Shown here in pieces: positions 31,720 to 39,638 of a stretch of 52,135 nt of DNA (its first letter is position 1; each line of letters opens with the position of its first letter). The notes under the pieces were generated by a model. It saw only the letters and a list, made by a program, of their open reading frames with translations. It did no database searches and was not told the DNA's origin. Location of the stretch: positions 1 through 52,135 of the forward strand of contig CANIZL010000043.1 in the NCBI GenBank assembly GCA_947471985.1, in the 5' to 3' direction. Source of the DNA: Verrucomicrobiota bacterium. Its GTDB lineage: Bacteria > Verrucomicrobiota > Verrucomicrobiia > Limisphaerales > UBA9464. Position numbers and translations under genes: made by a program.

Positions 31720-33500
31720 GCGGCCTCCCTTCGTGACGCGTCCGGTCGAACGCCGACCAGCGAGATCTGCCCTCCATCATCCAGGGCCAGGACAATCTCG
31801 ATTCGCTCAATGGTGGACGCGGGTTGGAGAATGAGTTGGGCAATCAACCGACCAGCATCGAGATCCGCCTGGGACATCGTCGACCGATCGCACCGAACGG
31901 AGAAGGCCTCCCGCGGGTTCGCCCCATCCAATGCACCCTCCGCCCACAACGCCTCCAAGGTGGTACGCAGCGAATCCTCCACTTCCCGCCACAACTGCGG
32001 GCCATTGTTGCGGAACACCAGGGCTTCTCCGGTCATTCGCGTCGCCCGCATCAGGGCTGCGATCAATCGATTCACGTGGGCCTGCCGGTAGGTCTCGTTG
32101 TCATCCGTGGTGACGTCGGATAGCACCCGCAGGGTTCCAGCGCTGGGTCCCAGGAGCGAGATGCGTTCGCGAAGTGTCCGCGGCGCGTTGAGACTGGTCC
32201 CGTTGAAGGGGAGCGGTCGCCGCTGCGTCGAGGGATCCACCACCGGTTCCACAGCCAGGACCGTGGGCAATTCGGTCCGCTGCAGATTCCGCCAGGTTCC
32301 CTGGCCCAACGCATTGGCCGCCAGCAAACCGATCCAGAATCCGTCGGGCGCCGAAAGACCGCCCGGCAGGCGTGCGGAATCCACCAATCGCAGCCACGGG
32401 TAAACCAATTGTACAAAGGCGGATTGCACGGATCCCGCCGCGACCCATTGCGCTTGTTTTGCCGCCTGAACGCGGGGAAAAACCGCCCGAACTCTTTCCG
32501 CTGGCTCGGCCAGGCTCGAACCCAGCGCCCAATCGCTTTCGCGGATGGGCAGGGGAACGGCGCCGACAAACTGAATTTCCCGCAAGCGATTTCGCCGGTC
32601 GCTTAAAAATTCGCCAAGGACTTGCACGACCGTTGCCCATTGCGGGTATCCCTCGGCGTCACAGCGCGGTACCGGTAGCGCGCGCAAACCCGCGGTGTCG
32701 ATATCGGGTCGGATGCCGTCAGTTTCCACAAACGTTTCCGGTCCCAACGGAGGCATCGACGGAAGGAAGGCGGGCAAATCCGCCGCCAGCAGGTCGGGCA
32801 GATCCGGCAGACCGAGAAAGGAAACTTCCGGCAGGCCAAATAGATGGCCGACTCCTCGCCACGTCCCGATATCCACGGGCGACAACGGAATCGCCGAGGT
32901 TCGCCAGCCGAACAGTTCCGCGTCCCCAAAGCTGTTCGCCCGGGCGCCCAGCCGCAGGACCAGATCGGGGATCAAGCGCGCCAGGAGCGCCAACCGCACA
33001 CGGCGTTGGGCCAACAGCGCCGTCGGATTGCCGGCGCGGATGACATACGCCTGTCGACCGCCGTTCGCGAAAAACTCCCGCACGGCCGCGCCCAGCCGGG
33101 TGCCCGCACGACGCGGTGAATCCTCCTGCTCCAAGCCACGGTTATCCCAATCGAACAACTCATCGAATACATCCCAACTTTCGATCGGAATCGGCACATC
33201 TTCCAACTCGGCCAATTGCTCGAGTGTGCGGTGCGAATTGCGCGCCACTATTTCTTCCGCGGTCGACACGGTTTCAAAGCGCACCCAACGGCGGATCTGC
33301 AACCACTCCAAAATCCCCGACGGAATCACCCGTTGCAGCCGGGCTCGCGGCGTCTCCCCGGGTTGCGCACGGATGTCGCCCCGACGGGCCACCAGCCCGA
33401 TGAAGCATGCGACATCCACGCGCGAGGCATCGCTCGCGGGTGTGCCCAACGGGGTGATAAATTGGAGTCCGTCCATAATGCGGTCGCGGGAGTTACCCAT
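31716..33500 (-). CDS. Sheath protein (second copy, shorter), 594 aa
   Basis: The C-terminal region reads ALMRATRMTGEALVFRNNGP, LWREVEDSLRTTLEALW, then FSVRCDRSTMSQADLDAGRL, the contractile sheath C-terminal domain with its characteristic VRCDxxTM..Dld.GR motif. The N-terminal part (for example REFFANGGRQAYVIRAGNP near residue 145) is the sheath N-terminal fold. At 594 aa it is shorter than the first sheath and lacks its large insert. The first ATG at 33500 and one eight codons later at 33476 are both possible; neither has a strong ribosome binding site. In Afp-like systems second sheath copies form the ends or baseplate-proximal rings. Confidence 0.9.
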   Translation of the reverse strand: MGNSRDRIMDGLQFITPLGTPASDASRVDVACFIGLVARRGDIRAQPGETPRARLQRVIPSGILEWLQIRRWVRFETVSTAEEIVARNSHRTLEQLAELEDVPIPIESWDVFDELFDWDNRGLEQEDSPRRAGTRLGAAVREFFANGGRQAYVIRAGNPTALLAQRRVRLALLARLIPDLVLRLGARANSFGDAELFGWRTSAIPLSPVDIGTWRGVGHLFGLPEVSFLGLPDLPDLLAADLPAFLPSMPPLGPETFVETDGIRPDIDTAGLRALPVPRCDAEGYPQWATVVQVLGEFLSDRRNRLREIQFVGAVPLPIRESDWALGSSLAEPAERVRAVFPRVQAAKQAQWVAAGSVQSAFVQLVYPWLRLVDSARLPGGLSAPDGFWIGLLAANALGQGTWRNLQRTELPTVLAVEPVVDPSTQRRPLPFNGTSLNAPRTLRERISLLGPSAGTLRVLSDVTTDDNETYRQAHVNRLIAALMRATRMTGEALVFRNNGPQLWREVEDSLRTTLEALWAEGALDGANPREAFSVRCDRSTMSQADLDAGRLIAQLILQPASTIERIEIVLALDDGGQISLVGVRPDASRREAA

Positions 33501-33560
33501 TCAGTCGCCCGGCGGGCCCGCCGCACGTTTCGCAAAACCGCGGCGAGCCAGGCCAGAGCT

Positions 33561-34019
33561 TCATACCGGGGCCACTTCCATGCTTTCGCACGAGAGGACC
33601 AATTCCTCCATGGCGACGTCGCCGCCGCCTTTCGCGGCCAGGGTGGGTCCCGTGTATTTCATGGGCGCCACGCCTCCCAGCGTCCATTTCTGCACGCCAT
33701 TGCCAGCCTCATCGCGCAGGGTGATGACGATGGTTCGTTTCGCCAGAATCCCGGTCTGACGCGTGGCGGTGATCCACGCCCAAAGATCGCTGGAATTCAC
33801 AATGCCCCGTTTGCAGGTGACATCGCCCACCTTGTGGATGCCGGGGACTTTGCGGACGTGATTGGCACGGTCATTGCCATTCCGATACTCCGCCATGGTG
33901 ATCTCCGAGCTCAGGCCGGAGACGTCTGAAAACCCGCCGAGGGGTTGGGTTTCGCCGATGGGACCGTTCAAATTCACCAGGAAATTGAACGCGCCGTAGG
34001 GTGTAATACGATCAGGCAT
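33561..34019 (-). CDS. Tube protein, gp19/Afp1-like (first copy), 152 aa
   Basis: The sequence shows the gp19-type tube pattern: MPDRITPYGAFNFLVNLNG, then LGGFSDVSGLSSEITMAEYR, then VTCKRGIVNSSDLWAWITAT, and a last beta block MEELVLSCESMEV. The length of 152 aa is usual. It lies 39 nt after the first sheath gene. This should be the main inner tube, a hexameric ring protein whose lumen holds cargo. The second tube copy downstream is clearly related but has a Pro/Gly-rich insert. Confidence 0.95.
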   Translation of the reverse strand: MPDRITPYGAFNFLVNLNGPIGETQPLGGFSDVSGLSSEITMAEYRNGNDRANHVRKVPGIHKVGDVTCKRGIVNSSDLWAWITATRQTGILAKRTIVITLRDEAGNGVQKWTLGGVAPMKYTGPTLAAKGGGDVAMEELVLSCESMEVAPV

Positions 34020-34058
34020 AACTCGATAATATTAGGTTTGAAGGATGGGGGGTGGCGC

Positions 34059-36923
34059 TCAGCTCCGGGCATCGGCCGTCTTTTGTCCAATGCGGAAAAT
34101 TACGAACTCCGCGGGTTTCAGCACCGCGACGCCGATCAGGCAGATCAGCCGCCCGTTGTCGAGATCGTTCTGGGTCATCGTGCTCCGATCACACCGGACG
34201 AAATAGGCCTCCTTGACGGATTCTCCGAGGAGATTGCCCGAAACCCATTCATTATAGAGGAACGATTCGATGGTCTCGGTGATATTGGCCCACAACCGCG
34301 GGCCATTATTCTCAAAGACCGCCCACTGGGTGCTGCGGTCGATGGATGCCTCCAGGTAGATGAAGTAACGACGGACGTTGAGGTATTTGAATTCCGGATC
34401 CGAGGAGACGGTCCGGGCGCCCCATACCCGGTAGCCGCGACCGGGGAAAAATCGCAGGCAATTGACCCCGAGCGGGTTCAGGAGTTGGTTTTGCGCAAAA
34501 TTGACATCGACCTCAAAGCGCAACGCACTGCGCACGATTTCGTTGGCCGGCGCCTTGGCGACACTTTGTTCGACGTCGTTGCGGGCGTAGATGCCGCAGA
34601 GAAACGCGGAGGGTGGAAGGGTGAGTTCCCGCGGAATATCGTCGCGGCCCGAGCGGGCCAGCGGATTGGCCACCACGACCCACGGATAATAAAGCGCGGC
34701 GCGACTGGAATCGATTTGTCCGCGGTCTTCCCGGATTTCGCTGGGCAGTTGATTGGGCCGGGAGTCCAGCACTGCGACCCGATAGGCCCGGGGCAGGGAC
34801 ACGTGAGCCAGCAACGCGCGTTGGATGCCCTGGAAATCGCCATAGGCTGAGTGTCCCGGGGCAGCGATGATGGAAATGTCTTCGAGCCCACGCAGTTGTG
34901 CCAGGGCGGCTTGATACGTGCCCGGGGTCTCCGGATCCCCCACGTTGGGTTCATTGCCATCAGACCCGCCTGCCGTGGCGAGCGACAGGGTCGCAGTGCG
35001 TCCCGTGAGTTCGTCGCCCGTGACCGAGTCCCCGGCCGCAATCGGGTTGGGGGCAAAGAGCGCACTCCGCAGGGCGAAGGGGGACACGCCTGCCGCGATG
35101 CGGAAGGCGAACATATTCTCGAGCGCCTCGCGTCGACTCGGGGGAGTTTCCCCCAGCAAAGTTCCCAGGTATCGCTGCGTCCCCGCGGCGAGGGTCAGGT
35201 CATCAAAGACACCGTCCGCGCCGGTCGCATCCTCGGCCAACACCGCCACGGTAAGGAAACTGCCGAAGACCACCGTGGGATTCAGGGGTGCGGGCAGACC
35301 GAGTTGGGTCAGTCCGTCTTCCGCCAGCCATTGGTTGCCCGTGAGTTGAAATAGGATCGAATTAGGTCCGGCAATTCCCCGCGCGGTGGCGTCGGCCGTG
35401 AGACCCAAGGCGGTGTGCGCCGAATTCGGCCCGGCATCCAGCACCGTCAATGTCCGAAACGGAACCGGGTTTCCACCGACTGCCGTGCGCAGGAGCAGAC
35501 GTCCGGTGGCATCCACCGAGGCGGTCACCCCAATGGGAATGGCCGCGAGCGCCGTATTGATTTCCTGCGGCAGGACGGCATCGAGATTGGCGAATGGATT
35601 GCCGGCACCTTGCGGCACCGACACCGGTCCCCCGGGAAAGGCCAAACCGGCGGCAATATCGGTGGTGACGGTCAACCGCGTGCCATGACCCCGTCGTTGA
35701 GTGGTGAAGACGATTTCGGCGCCCACCGCGGGTGCTGCCGGGGGAGCGGTAAATTGTTCGCCCGCCACTGCGAGTCGAACGGTGGCGCGTTGGAGCCGAC
35801 CGCTGATAAACGTCAAAAAGTCCGCCGCGGGAAGACCGGGAACCGGCGTGACGGGCAGCTGAACGGTCTGCCGATCCCGGATGCGGATCGTCAGGGTTTC
35901 GCCGGCAGCAACCGCAATGTTGGCGGGCAGGGCGTTCACCGAGCGAACGGAAACCTGTCCGGAAGCCCCGTTAAAGCCCGCCGGGAGATTGGCGTTGGGA
36001 ATCGCCGGGATGGCGCTCGCCAATTCCACGTCCACCGGGTAGCTGAAATTGCGGGTTGTGATCACCAATTCGTCGCCTTGCGAGGGGCCCGCCGCCGCGA
36101 CAAAGAGCTCGCCGGAGGACGACAGGCGCGCACTGCCCAGACGGAGTTCCGCATTCAGAGCCCGGATGAACGCCGCGCGGGAATAGGGATTACCGCCCGG
36201 GTTCGGTGGTACCTGGATCGTCTGCTCGTCGGTGATATCCACCGTCACCGTGCGCGTTGCCGGACCCAGCACCGTATTGGCTCCCAACGCCGCGTTGGAG
36301 CGCAGGGAGACCTGTTCGCCCGGAAAGTTGAGGTTGGTCGCCGGTGCTCCGTTCAAACTGAACCGCAGCGCCGAATTGTTCGCCACGGAATAGGGACCCA
36401 CCTGCGACGAGCGCAATGCCGCCGGCCGGGCCTGCAGCAGAGTGCCTGGCGCGGCCGTCTCGAGGGCACGTCCATTCGCCGCCGAAAGAATTTCCCGCAC
36501 CACGACGCGGCCGTTGCCCAAGGTGCCCGGGAAGCGGGCCACCAGGCTGACCCGAGGCCCGTTCACGTCCTGAAGCAACACCCGTTGTGCCGCCAGGCCG
36601 CCCGAGGCGACCCGCGTCACGTAGAGCCGGGTGCCACCCTCGTTGAAGAAATTCAGGACGCCGTGCGCGATATAATTCGGTACCGGCTGCCCGCCCAGAA
36701 CCAGATCCTCGAGGCCCCCGTAAATACGGACAAAATCGCCAAAACTGGTGAGAAGCTCGGGCGGAGCCGGTGGGTGGTGCGCGGGATCCCGCTGGGTGGT
36801 GGCCAGCGGGCCGCGTCGAGTGGGGCCGACAAATGCCGTCGTGCTGGTGCCGACGCCTTCGATGGATTTTGCCCGAAAACTGGTCTCTTCGACGTAGACA
36901 CCGGGCGCTAGATACTCTGGCAT
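34059..36923 (-). CDS. Sheath protein (first copy), 954 aa, with large beta-rich insert
   Basis: The N-terminus APGVYVEETSFRAKSIEGV, then TSTTAFVGPTRRGP, and HGVLNFFNEGGTRLYVTRV (about 85-105) is the classical contractile sheath opening; the C-terminus has EAYFVRCDRSTMTQNDLDNGR and ends FVIFRIGQKTADARS. The usual sheath length is about 350-500 aa, so roughly 400 extra residues lie between about 190 and 570. Within them an 85-residue beta-rich unit is repeated (about 205-291 and 324-408), both opening VSxRS and containing a DxQTxQ/P block. The insert probably forms domains on the sheath surface. GAGGT precedes the ATG at 36923. The protein would form the contractile outer sheath. Confidence 0.93.
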   Translation of the reverse strand: MPEYLAPGVYVEETSFRAKSIEGVGTSTTAFVGPTRRGPLATTQRDPAHHPPAPPELLTSFGDFVRIYGGLEDLVLGGQPVPNYIAHGVLNFFNEGGTRLYVTRVASGGLAAQRVLLQDVNGPRVSLVARFPGTLGNGRVVVREILSAANGRALETAAPGTLLQARPAALRSSQVGPYSVANNSALRFSLNGAPATNLNFPGEQVSLRSNAALGANTVLGPATRTVTVDITDEQTIQVPPNPGGNPYSRAAFIRALNAELRLGSARLSSSGELFVAAAGPSQGDELVITTRNFSYPVDVELASAIPAIPNANLPAGFNGASGQVSVRSVNALPANIAVAAGETLTIRIRDRQTVQLPVTPVPGLPAADFLTFISGRLQRATVRLAVAGEQFTAPPAAPAVGAEIVFTTQRRGHGTRLTVTTDIAAGLAFPGGPVSVPQGAGNPFANLDAVLPQEINTALAAIPIGVTASVDATGRLLLRTAVGGNPVPFRTLTVLDAGPNSAHTALGLTADATARGIAGPNSILFQLTGNQWLAEDGLTQLGLPAPLNPTVVFGSFLTVAVLAEDATGADGVFDDLTLAAGTQRYLGTLLGETPPSRREALENMFAFRIAAGVSPFALRSALFAPNPIAAGDSVTGDELTGRTATLSLATAGGSDGNEPNVGDPETPGTYQAALAQLRGLEDISIIAAPGHSAYGDFQGIQRALLAHVSLPRAYRVAVLDSRPNQLPSEIREDRGQIDSSRAALYYPWVVVANPLARSGRDDIPRELTLPPSAFLCGIYARNDVEQSVAKAPANEIVRSALRFEVDVNFAQNQLLNPLGVNCLRFFPGRGYRVWGARTVSSDPEFKYLNVRRYFIYLEASIDRSTQWAVFENNGPRLWANITETIESFLYNEWVSGNLLGESVKEAYFVRCDRSTMTQNDLDNGRLICLIGVAVLKPAEFVIFRIGQKTADARS

Positions 36924-36984
36924 GTTATACCTCGTGGGTTAGTGGTTTAAGGAAACGTTAATACGGAAGTAAAGTTCGCGGTTC

Positions 36985-37911
36985 TCAGGGGTCGATGATG
37001 AGCACTCCATTTCGATCCAAAAACAAGCGGAGCGTCTCCCGCAGACCGGTCCGCAATTGCCGGGGGGCGGCGAGTTCCCCGGCGAGGACCCGATTCGGCA
37101 ACGGGGCGTTTCCGGCCGGATCCAGTCGATTGAGATCGGGTATGGTTTCGTCGTCGTCGGGATCAAAATTCAAATCCAACCGCACCTGGATTCGCACCGC
37201 CTGATCGGGCGTCAGCACGTTCGGGCCGGCTTGATTCGCCCATTGGGTCACGGGAATATCCGGTATGGCCACCAGGGCCTCGGCGATCGCGGGCCGGCCG
37301 ATTCGGGGCAGGGCGCGCCATTCCGTCAGCCCCCGTCCCAACAACCGACGCGGTGCATTTTCGTCTGCCAGAACCCGAATCAACGCCCCCCGGGAGGCCA
37401 CCGTGCGAAAGACGCCCGACGGAGGGGCCGGCGGCGGCGGCACTTCGACTTCATGCCGCAGGTGGACCCGGAGAACGGCCCAATTCACCGATTCCACCGC
37501 ACGCGGCGACGGCAACATCGCAACGATCACCGGCTCAAAGGTGGAGTCCGCGTTGAAGTGGCCGTTGGCCAAACGGGTGGCATCCAGGGTGCGGGGGAAC
37601 GTCACGGTGAATTCGGCCGGCAAAAAGGCTCCGGAGCGATCAAAGGCCTGCAGGCGCAACGTGCGGGGGACGACGGCGGCAGGATCAAAATTCCCCGTGT
37701 AGTTAGCCATCCCGGGAATCTCGTGAAGGATGCCCAGGCCTCTTCCGTTGCTGAGAATGCGCAAGGGCGGCAGGAATTCGAGGGGCGGCGGTTGATTCCC
37801 GGTGACTTCCAAAACCCGGAAAGCAATGGGCCCGGGAATGGGCAGCCGGGTCACACTGCTGACCAGTTGCACCGCACCCAGAATCCGACGCTCGGCCCGC
37901 TCGGTGATCAT
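36985..37911 (-). CDS. Conserved eCIS protein, 308 aa, unknown function
   Basis: The ATG at 37911 overlaps the DUF4255 gene stop (ATGA), which fixes the start; a longer reading to 38133 runs into that gene and is rejected. The sequence opens MITERAERRILGAVQLVSS, followed by a beta-rich region with a Pro/Val-rich series (about 25-175), then VHLRHEVEVPPPPAPPSG near 180-200, a mixed region and a final strongly patterned LRLFLDRNGVLIIDP. There is no signal peptide or membrane segment. It sits between the cap gene and the sheath, where such beta-sandwich-like proteins of unknown role are common in injection-system loci. I assign no function. Confidence 0.85.
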   Translation of the reverse strand: MITERAERRILGAVQLVSSVTRLPIPGPIAFRVLEVTGNQPPPLEFLPPLRILSNGRGLGILHEIPGMANYTGNFDPAAVVPRTLRLQAFDRSGAFLPAEFTVTFPRTLDATRLANGHFNADSTFEPVIVAMLPSPRAVESVNWAVLRVHLRHEVEVPPPPAPPSGVFRTVASRGALIRVLADENAPRRLLGRGLTEWRALPRIGRPAIAEALVAIPDIPVTQWANQAGPNVLTPDQAVRIQVRLDLNFDPDDDETIPDLNRLDPAGNAPLPNRVLAGELAAPRQLRTGLRETLRLFLDRNGVLIIDP

Positions 37912-38534
37912 GGCGTGGCCTCCAATTCCGCCGCCGTACGGTCCTGCCAGATGAAACGCTGGGCCACGACCGGGGCGCCGCTGCGCGAGACCCGCTCGGC
38001 TTCCAGCCGGACCACCCGTGCGACATAGGACACGCTCAACCGATACGAAGGGGTCAAGGAATCCCAAATACGGGCCATATCCTCCACGCTGAGTTCCTCC
38101 GGGATCAGGTGAATGACGTCTTCCACCGTCCACGCGGCATCGACATCCAGCGAGGATCGATCCAAGACCGGATTCTCATGCAGCGCGCGCATCAACCAAC
38201 CCAGGAGCAGCAACTCGGTGTTCGCGTTGGCCGTCCAAAAACTGAAGAGGATATGGGCCTGCAGGGACAGCGGAACGGGATTCATGTCCCGATTGGCCAG
38301 GCGCCCGGCGGTGCGGAGATGGGGATCGATGGTGGCGCGATAGAGATAGACCGTCACTTGATTCTGACCCAGCAGCGGATTTTCCTCCGGATTTTCCCCC
38401 GCGGCGAGCTGATTGCTGCTGACGACACTGAAGGTACAGGCCGGCTTATTGGGAATTACCGCCGCCGCATATTGATTGCCCAGCCACCGGGCGAGCGATG
38501 TGGCCAGAGACGGCAGTGCGAAAACATTAGCCAT
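37908..38534 (-). CDS. DUF4255 tail-cap/terminator protein (Afp16-like), 208 aa
   Basis: The sequence fits the DUF4255/Pvc16 family: a short N-terminal helix (VFALPSLATSLARWLGNQYA), a beta segment with NQVTVYLYRATIDPHLR, then PVPLSLQAHILFSFWTANAN followed by ELLLLGWLMRALHENPVL and the final LTPSYRLSVSYVARVVRLE. The length of 208 aa is typical. Afp16 caps the end of the sheath and tube and controls particle length. This is the first gene of the cluster, so the promoter should lie upstream of 38534. There is no clear ribosome binding site before the ATG. Confidence 0.94.
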   Translation of the reverse strand: MANVFALPSLATSLARWLGNQYAAAVIPNKPACTFSVVSSNQLAAGENPEENPLLGQNQVTVYLYRATIDPHLRTAGRLANRDMNPVPLSLQAHILFSFWTANANTELLLLGWLMRALHENPVLDRSSLDVDAAWTVEDVIHLIPEELSVEDMARIWDSLTPSYRLSVSYVARVVRLEAERVSRSGAPVVAQRFIWQDRTAAELEATP

Positions 38535-39164
38535 ACCAGGTATCGGGAAACGCGATGGAAAATATATAATCCTGAAACCGAGCGGCCGGACACGCCGCCT
38601 CAGTCAAATGCAATGGCCTCTTTTCGCAAAGGGACTAAAAGAAGTGATTCCTGTCAAGCCGTTCCCAAGTGATACAATACCAAATGTTTTTGCCGGGAAT
38701 AAAAATCTGTCTCGAAGGTCTCAATTCGACGGCGTGCCAGCTGGTTTAATTCAGCGGGTGTGCTGGCTATGGTGCCGACTGAATTGCTGTTTCGATCCCT
38801 ATTAAATGGGGTTCGATCTGCGGAGTCGGCCGTTGGAACAAGGCGCAAGCGGAGTGTCTGGGCGCAAAATGTGCCGACGCTGCTATTTGCTTTTACGGTA
38901 TTGGTATAGGTCCTGTTCCCTGATTGATTAACCGTGACTCTGGCCGTCGCCGGGGCCCGTGTTTTCGGGAGAAGGAGCCCGGTCTTTCGACACTGCGGCG
39001 GTTTGGGAAAGTGTGGGGAATTCATATTGTTTGCGATTTATCTATAAATAGCCGGTAGAGTCAAAATGTTTTGTGTTAAATGTGTCGAACGGCCTGGGAG
39101 TTTTGAAAGCATTGCCGATTACGATTTCTGACGGAACGAACTATTCGGGTGGCGGCATAAAGCC
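38535..39164. promoter_or_regulatory. AT-richer leader upstream of the eCIS operon, probable promoter region
   Basis: Between the first eCIS gene (minus strand) and the repeats there is a stretch visibly richer in A/T than its surroundings, with no convincing coding frame. On the minus strand a TTGACA hexamer ends at 38652 and a TATATATTTT run lies at about 38562-38571, but the spacing between them is too large for one promoter, so I do not call a specific promoter. Only the general assignment is supported: it is the sole long non-coding DNA upstream of the operon. Confidence 0.4.
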
Positions 39165-39278
39165 GGTACGGAGTTCCGCCTTCAGGCGGTGGGGTGTGCG
39201 CTGGCCGGACGAGCGATGGGACCTCCGACGCGCTCAACCTGCCGAAAGCCCCGCCGGATAAATCCGGAACTCCGAACC
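39165..39278. repeat. Direct repeat copy 1, 114 bp, with inverted-repeat ends
   Basis: This segment and 39370-39483 are nearly identical; I see two differences in 114 bp (C to T in each case). Each copy has CGGAGTTCCG near its left end and CGGAACTCCG near its right end, a perfect 10-bp inverted repeat, with a further GGCGG/CCGCC match just inside. The structure is that of a small non-autonomous palindromic element. It contains no coding frame of note. Confidence 0.85.
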
Positions 39279-39369
39279 TGGGATTGCCGCGTGTGTACCG
39301 CTGGTTTTTCAACCGGCGAGTCAGGGTTCTGGCACGGCCTCGGAAATGGATCGGGAAGGTCCCGATCCG

Positions 39370-39483
39370 GGTACGGAGTTCCGCCTTCAGGCGGTGGGGT
39401 GTGCGCTGGCCGGACGAGCGATGGGACCTCCGACGCGCTCAACCTGTCGAAAGTCCCGCCGGATAAATCCGGAACTCCGAACC
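39370..39483. repeat. Direct repeat copy 2, 114 bp, with inverted-repeat ends
   Basis: This is the second copy, 205 bp downstream of copy 1 and in the same orientation, with the same 10-bp inverted-repeat ends. The 91-bp DNA between the copies is unrelated to the repeat. Confidence 0.85.
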
Positions 39484-39484
39484 G

Positions 39485-39526
39485 GGAACTCTGAAGCTGG
39501 AACTCTGAAGCTGGAACTCTGAACCG
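39485..39526. repeat. 14-bp tandem repeat, about three units
   Basis: The unit GGAACTCTGAAGCT occurs at 39485 and 39499, and a third, diverged unit at 39513 changes after the first nine bases. The AACTC core resembles the end of the neighbouring direct repeat, so it may have arisen from it. Confidence 0.7.
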
Positions 39527-39638
39527 GGCGTTTCCCTGAGGGGCGGTAGGTAGGGGGGCGCGGTTTTGGACGGTGGGATTTCTTTGGTCCGATTTTGGCG
39601 TTCGGCGGGATCGTGTCGCATCATGGATCATCACGCCG

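Noticed and set aside
36985-38133. Longer start for the 308-aa eCIS protein
   Set aside because: It would overlap the cap gene by more than 200 bp; the ATGA overlap at 37908-37911 is the natural start.
9968-38534. Type VI secretion system
   Set aside because: No TssJ/L/M membrane complex, no ClpV and no Hcp/TssB/TssC pair; DUF4255, the Afp-type ATPase, CIS_tube and paired sheath-tube genes fit eCIS.
9968-38534. Complete contractile prophage
   Set aside because: No capsid, portal, terminase, integrase, lysis or replication genes are present.
38654-39025. Minus-strand frame of 123 aa in the operon leader
   Set aside because: No ribosome binding site, low-complexity Asn/Thr/Arg composition and location in AT-richer DNA.
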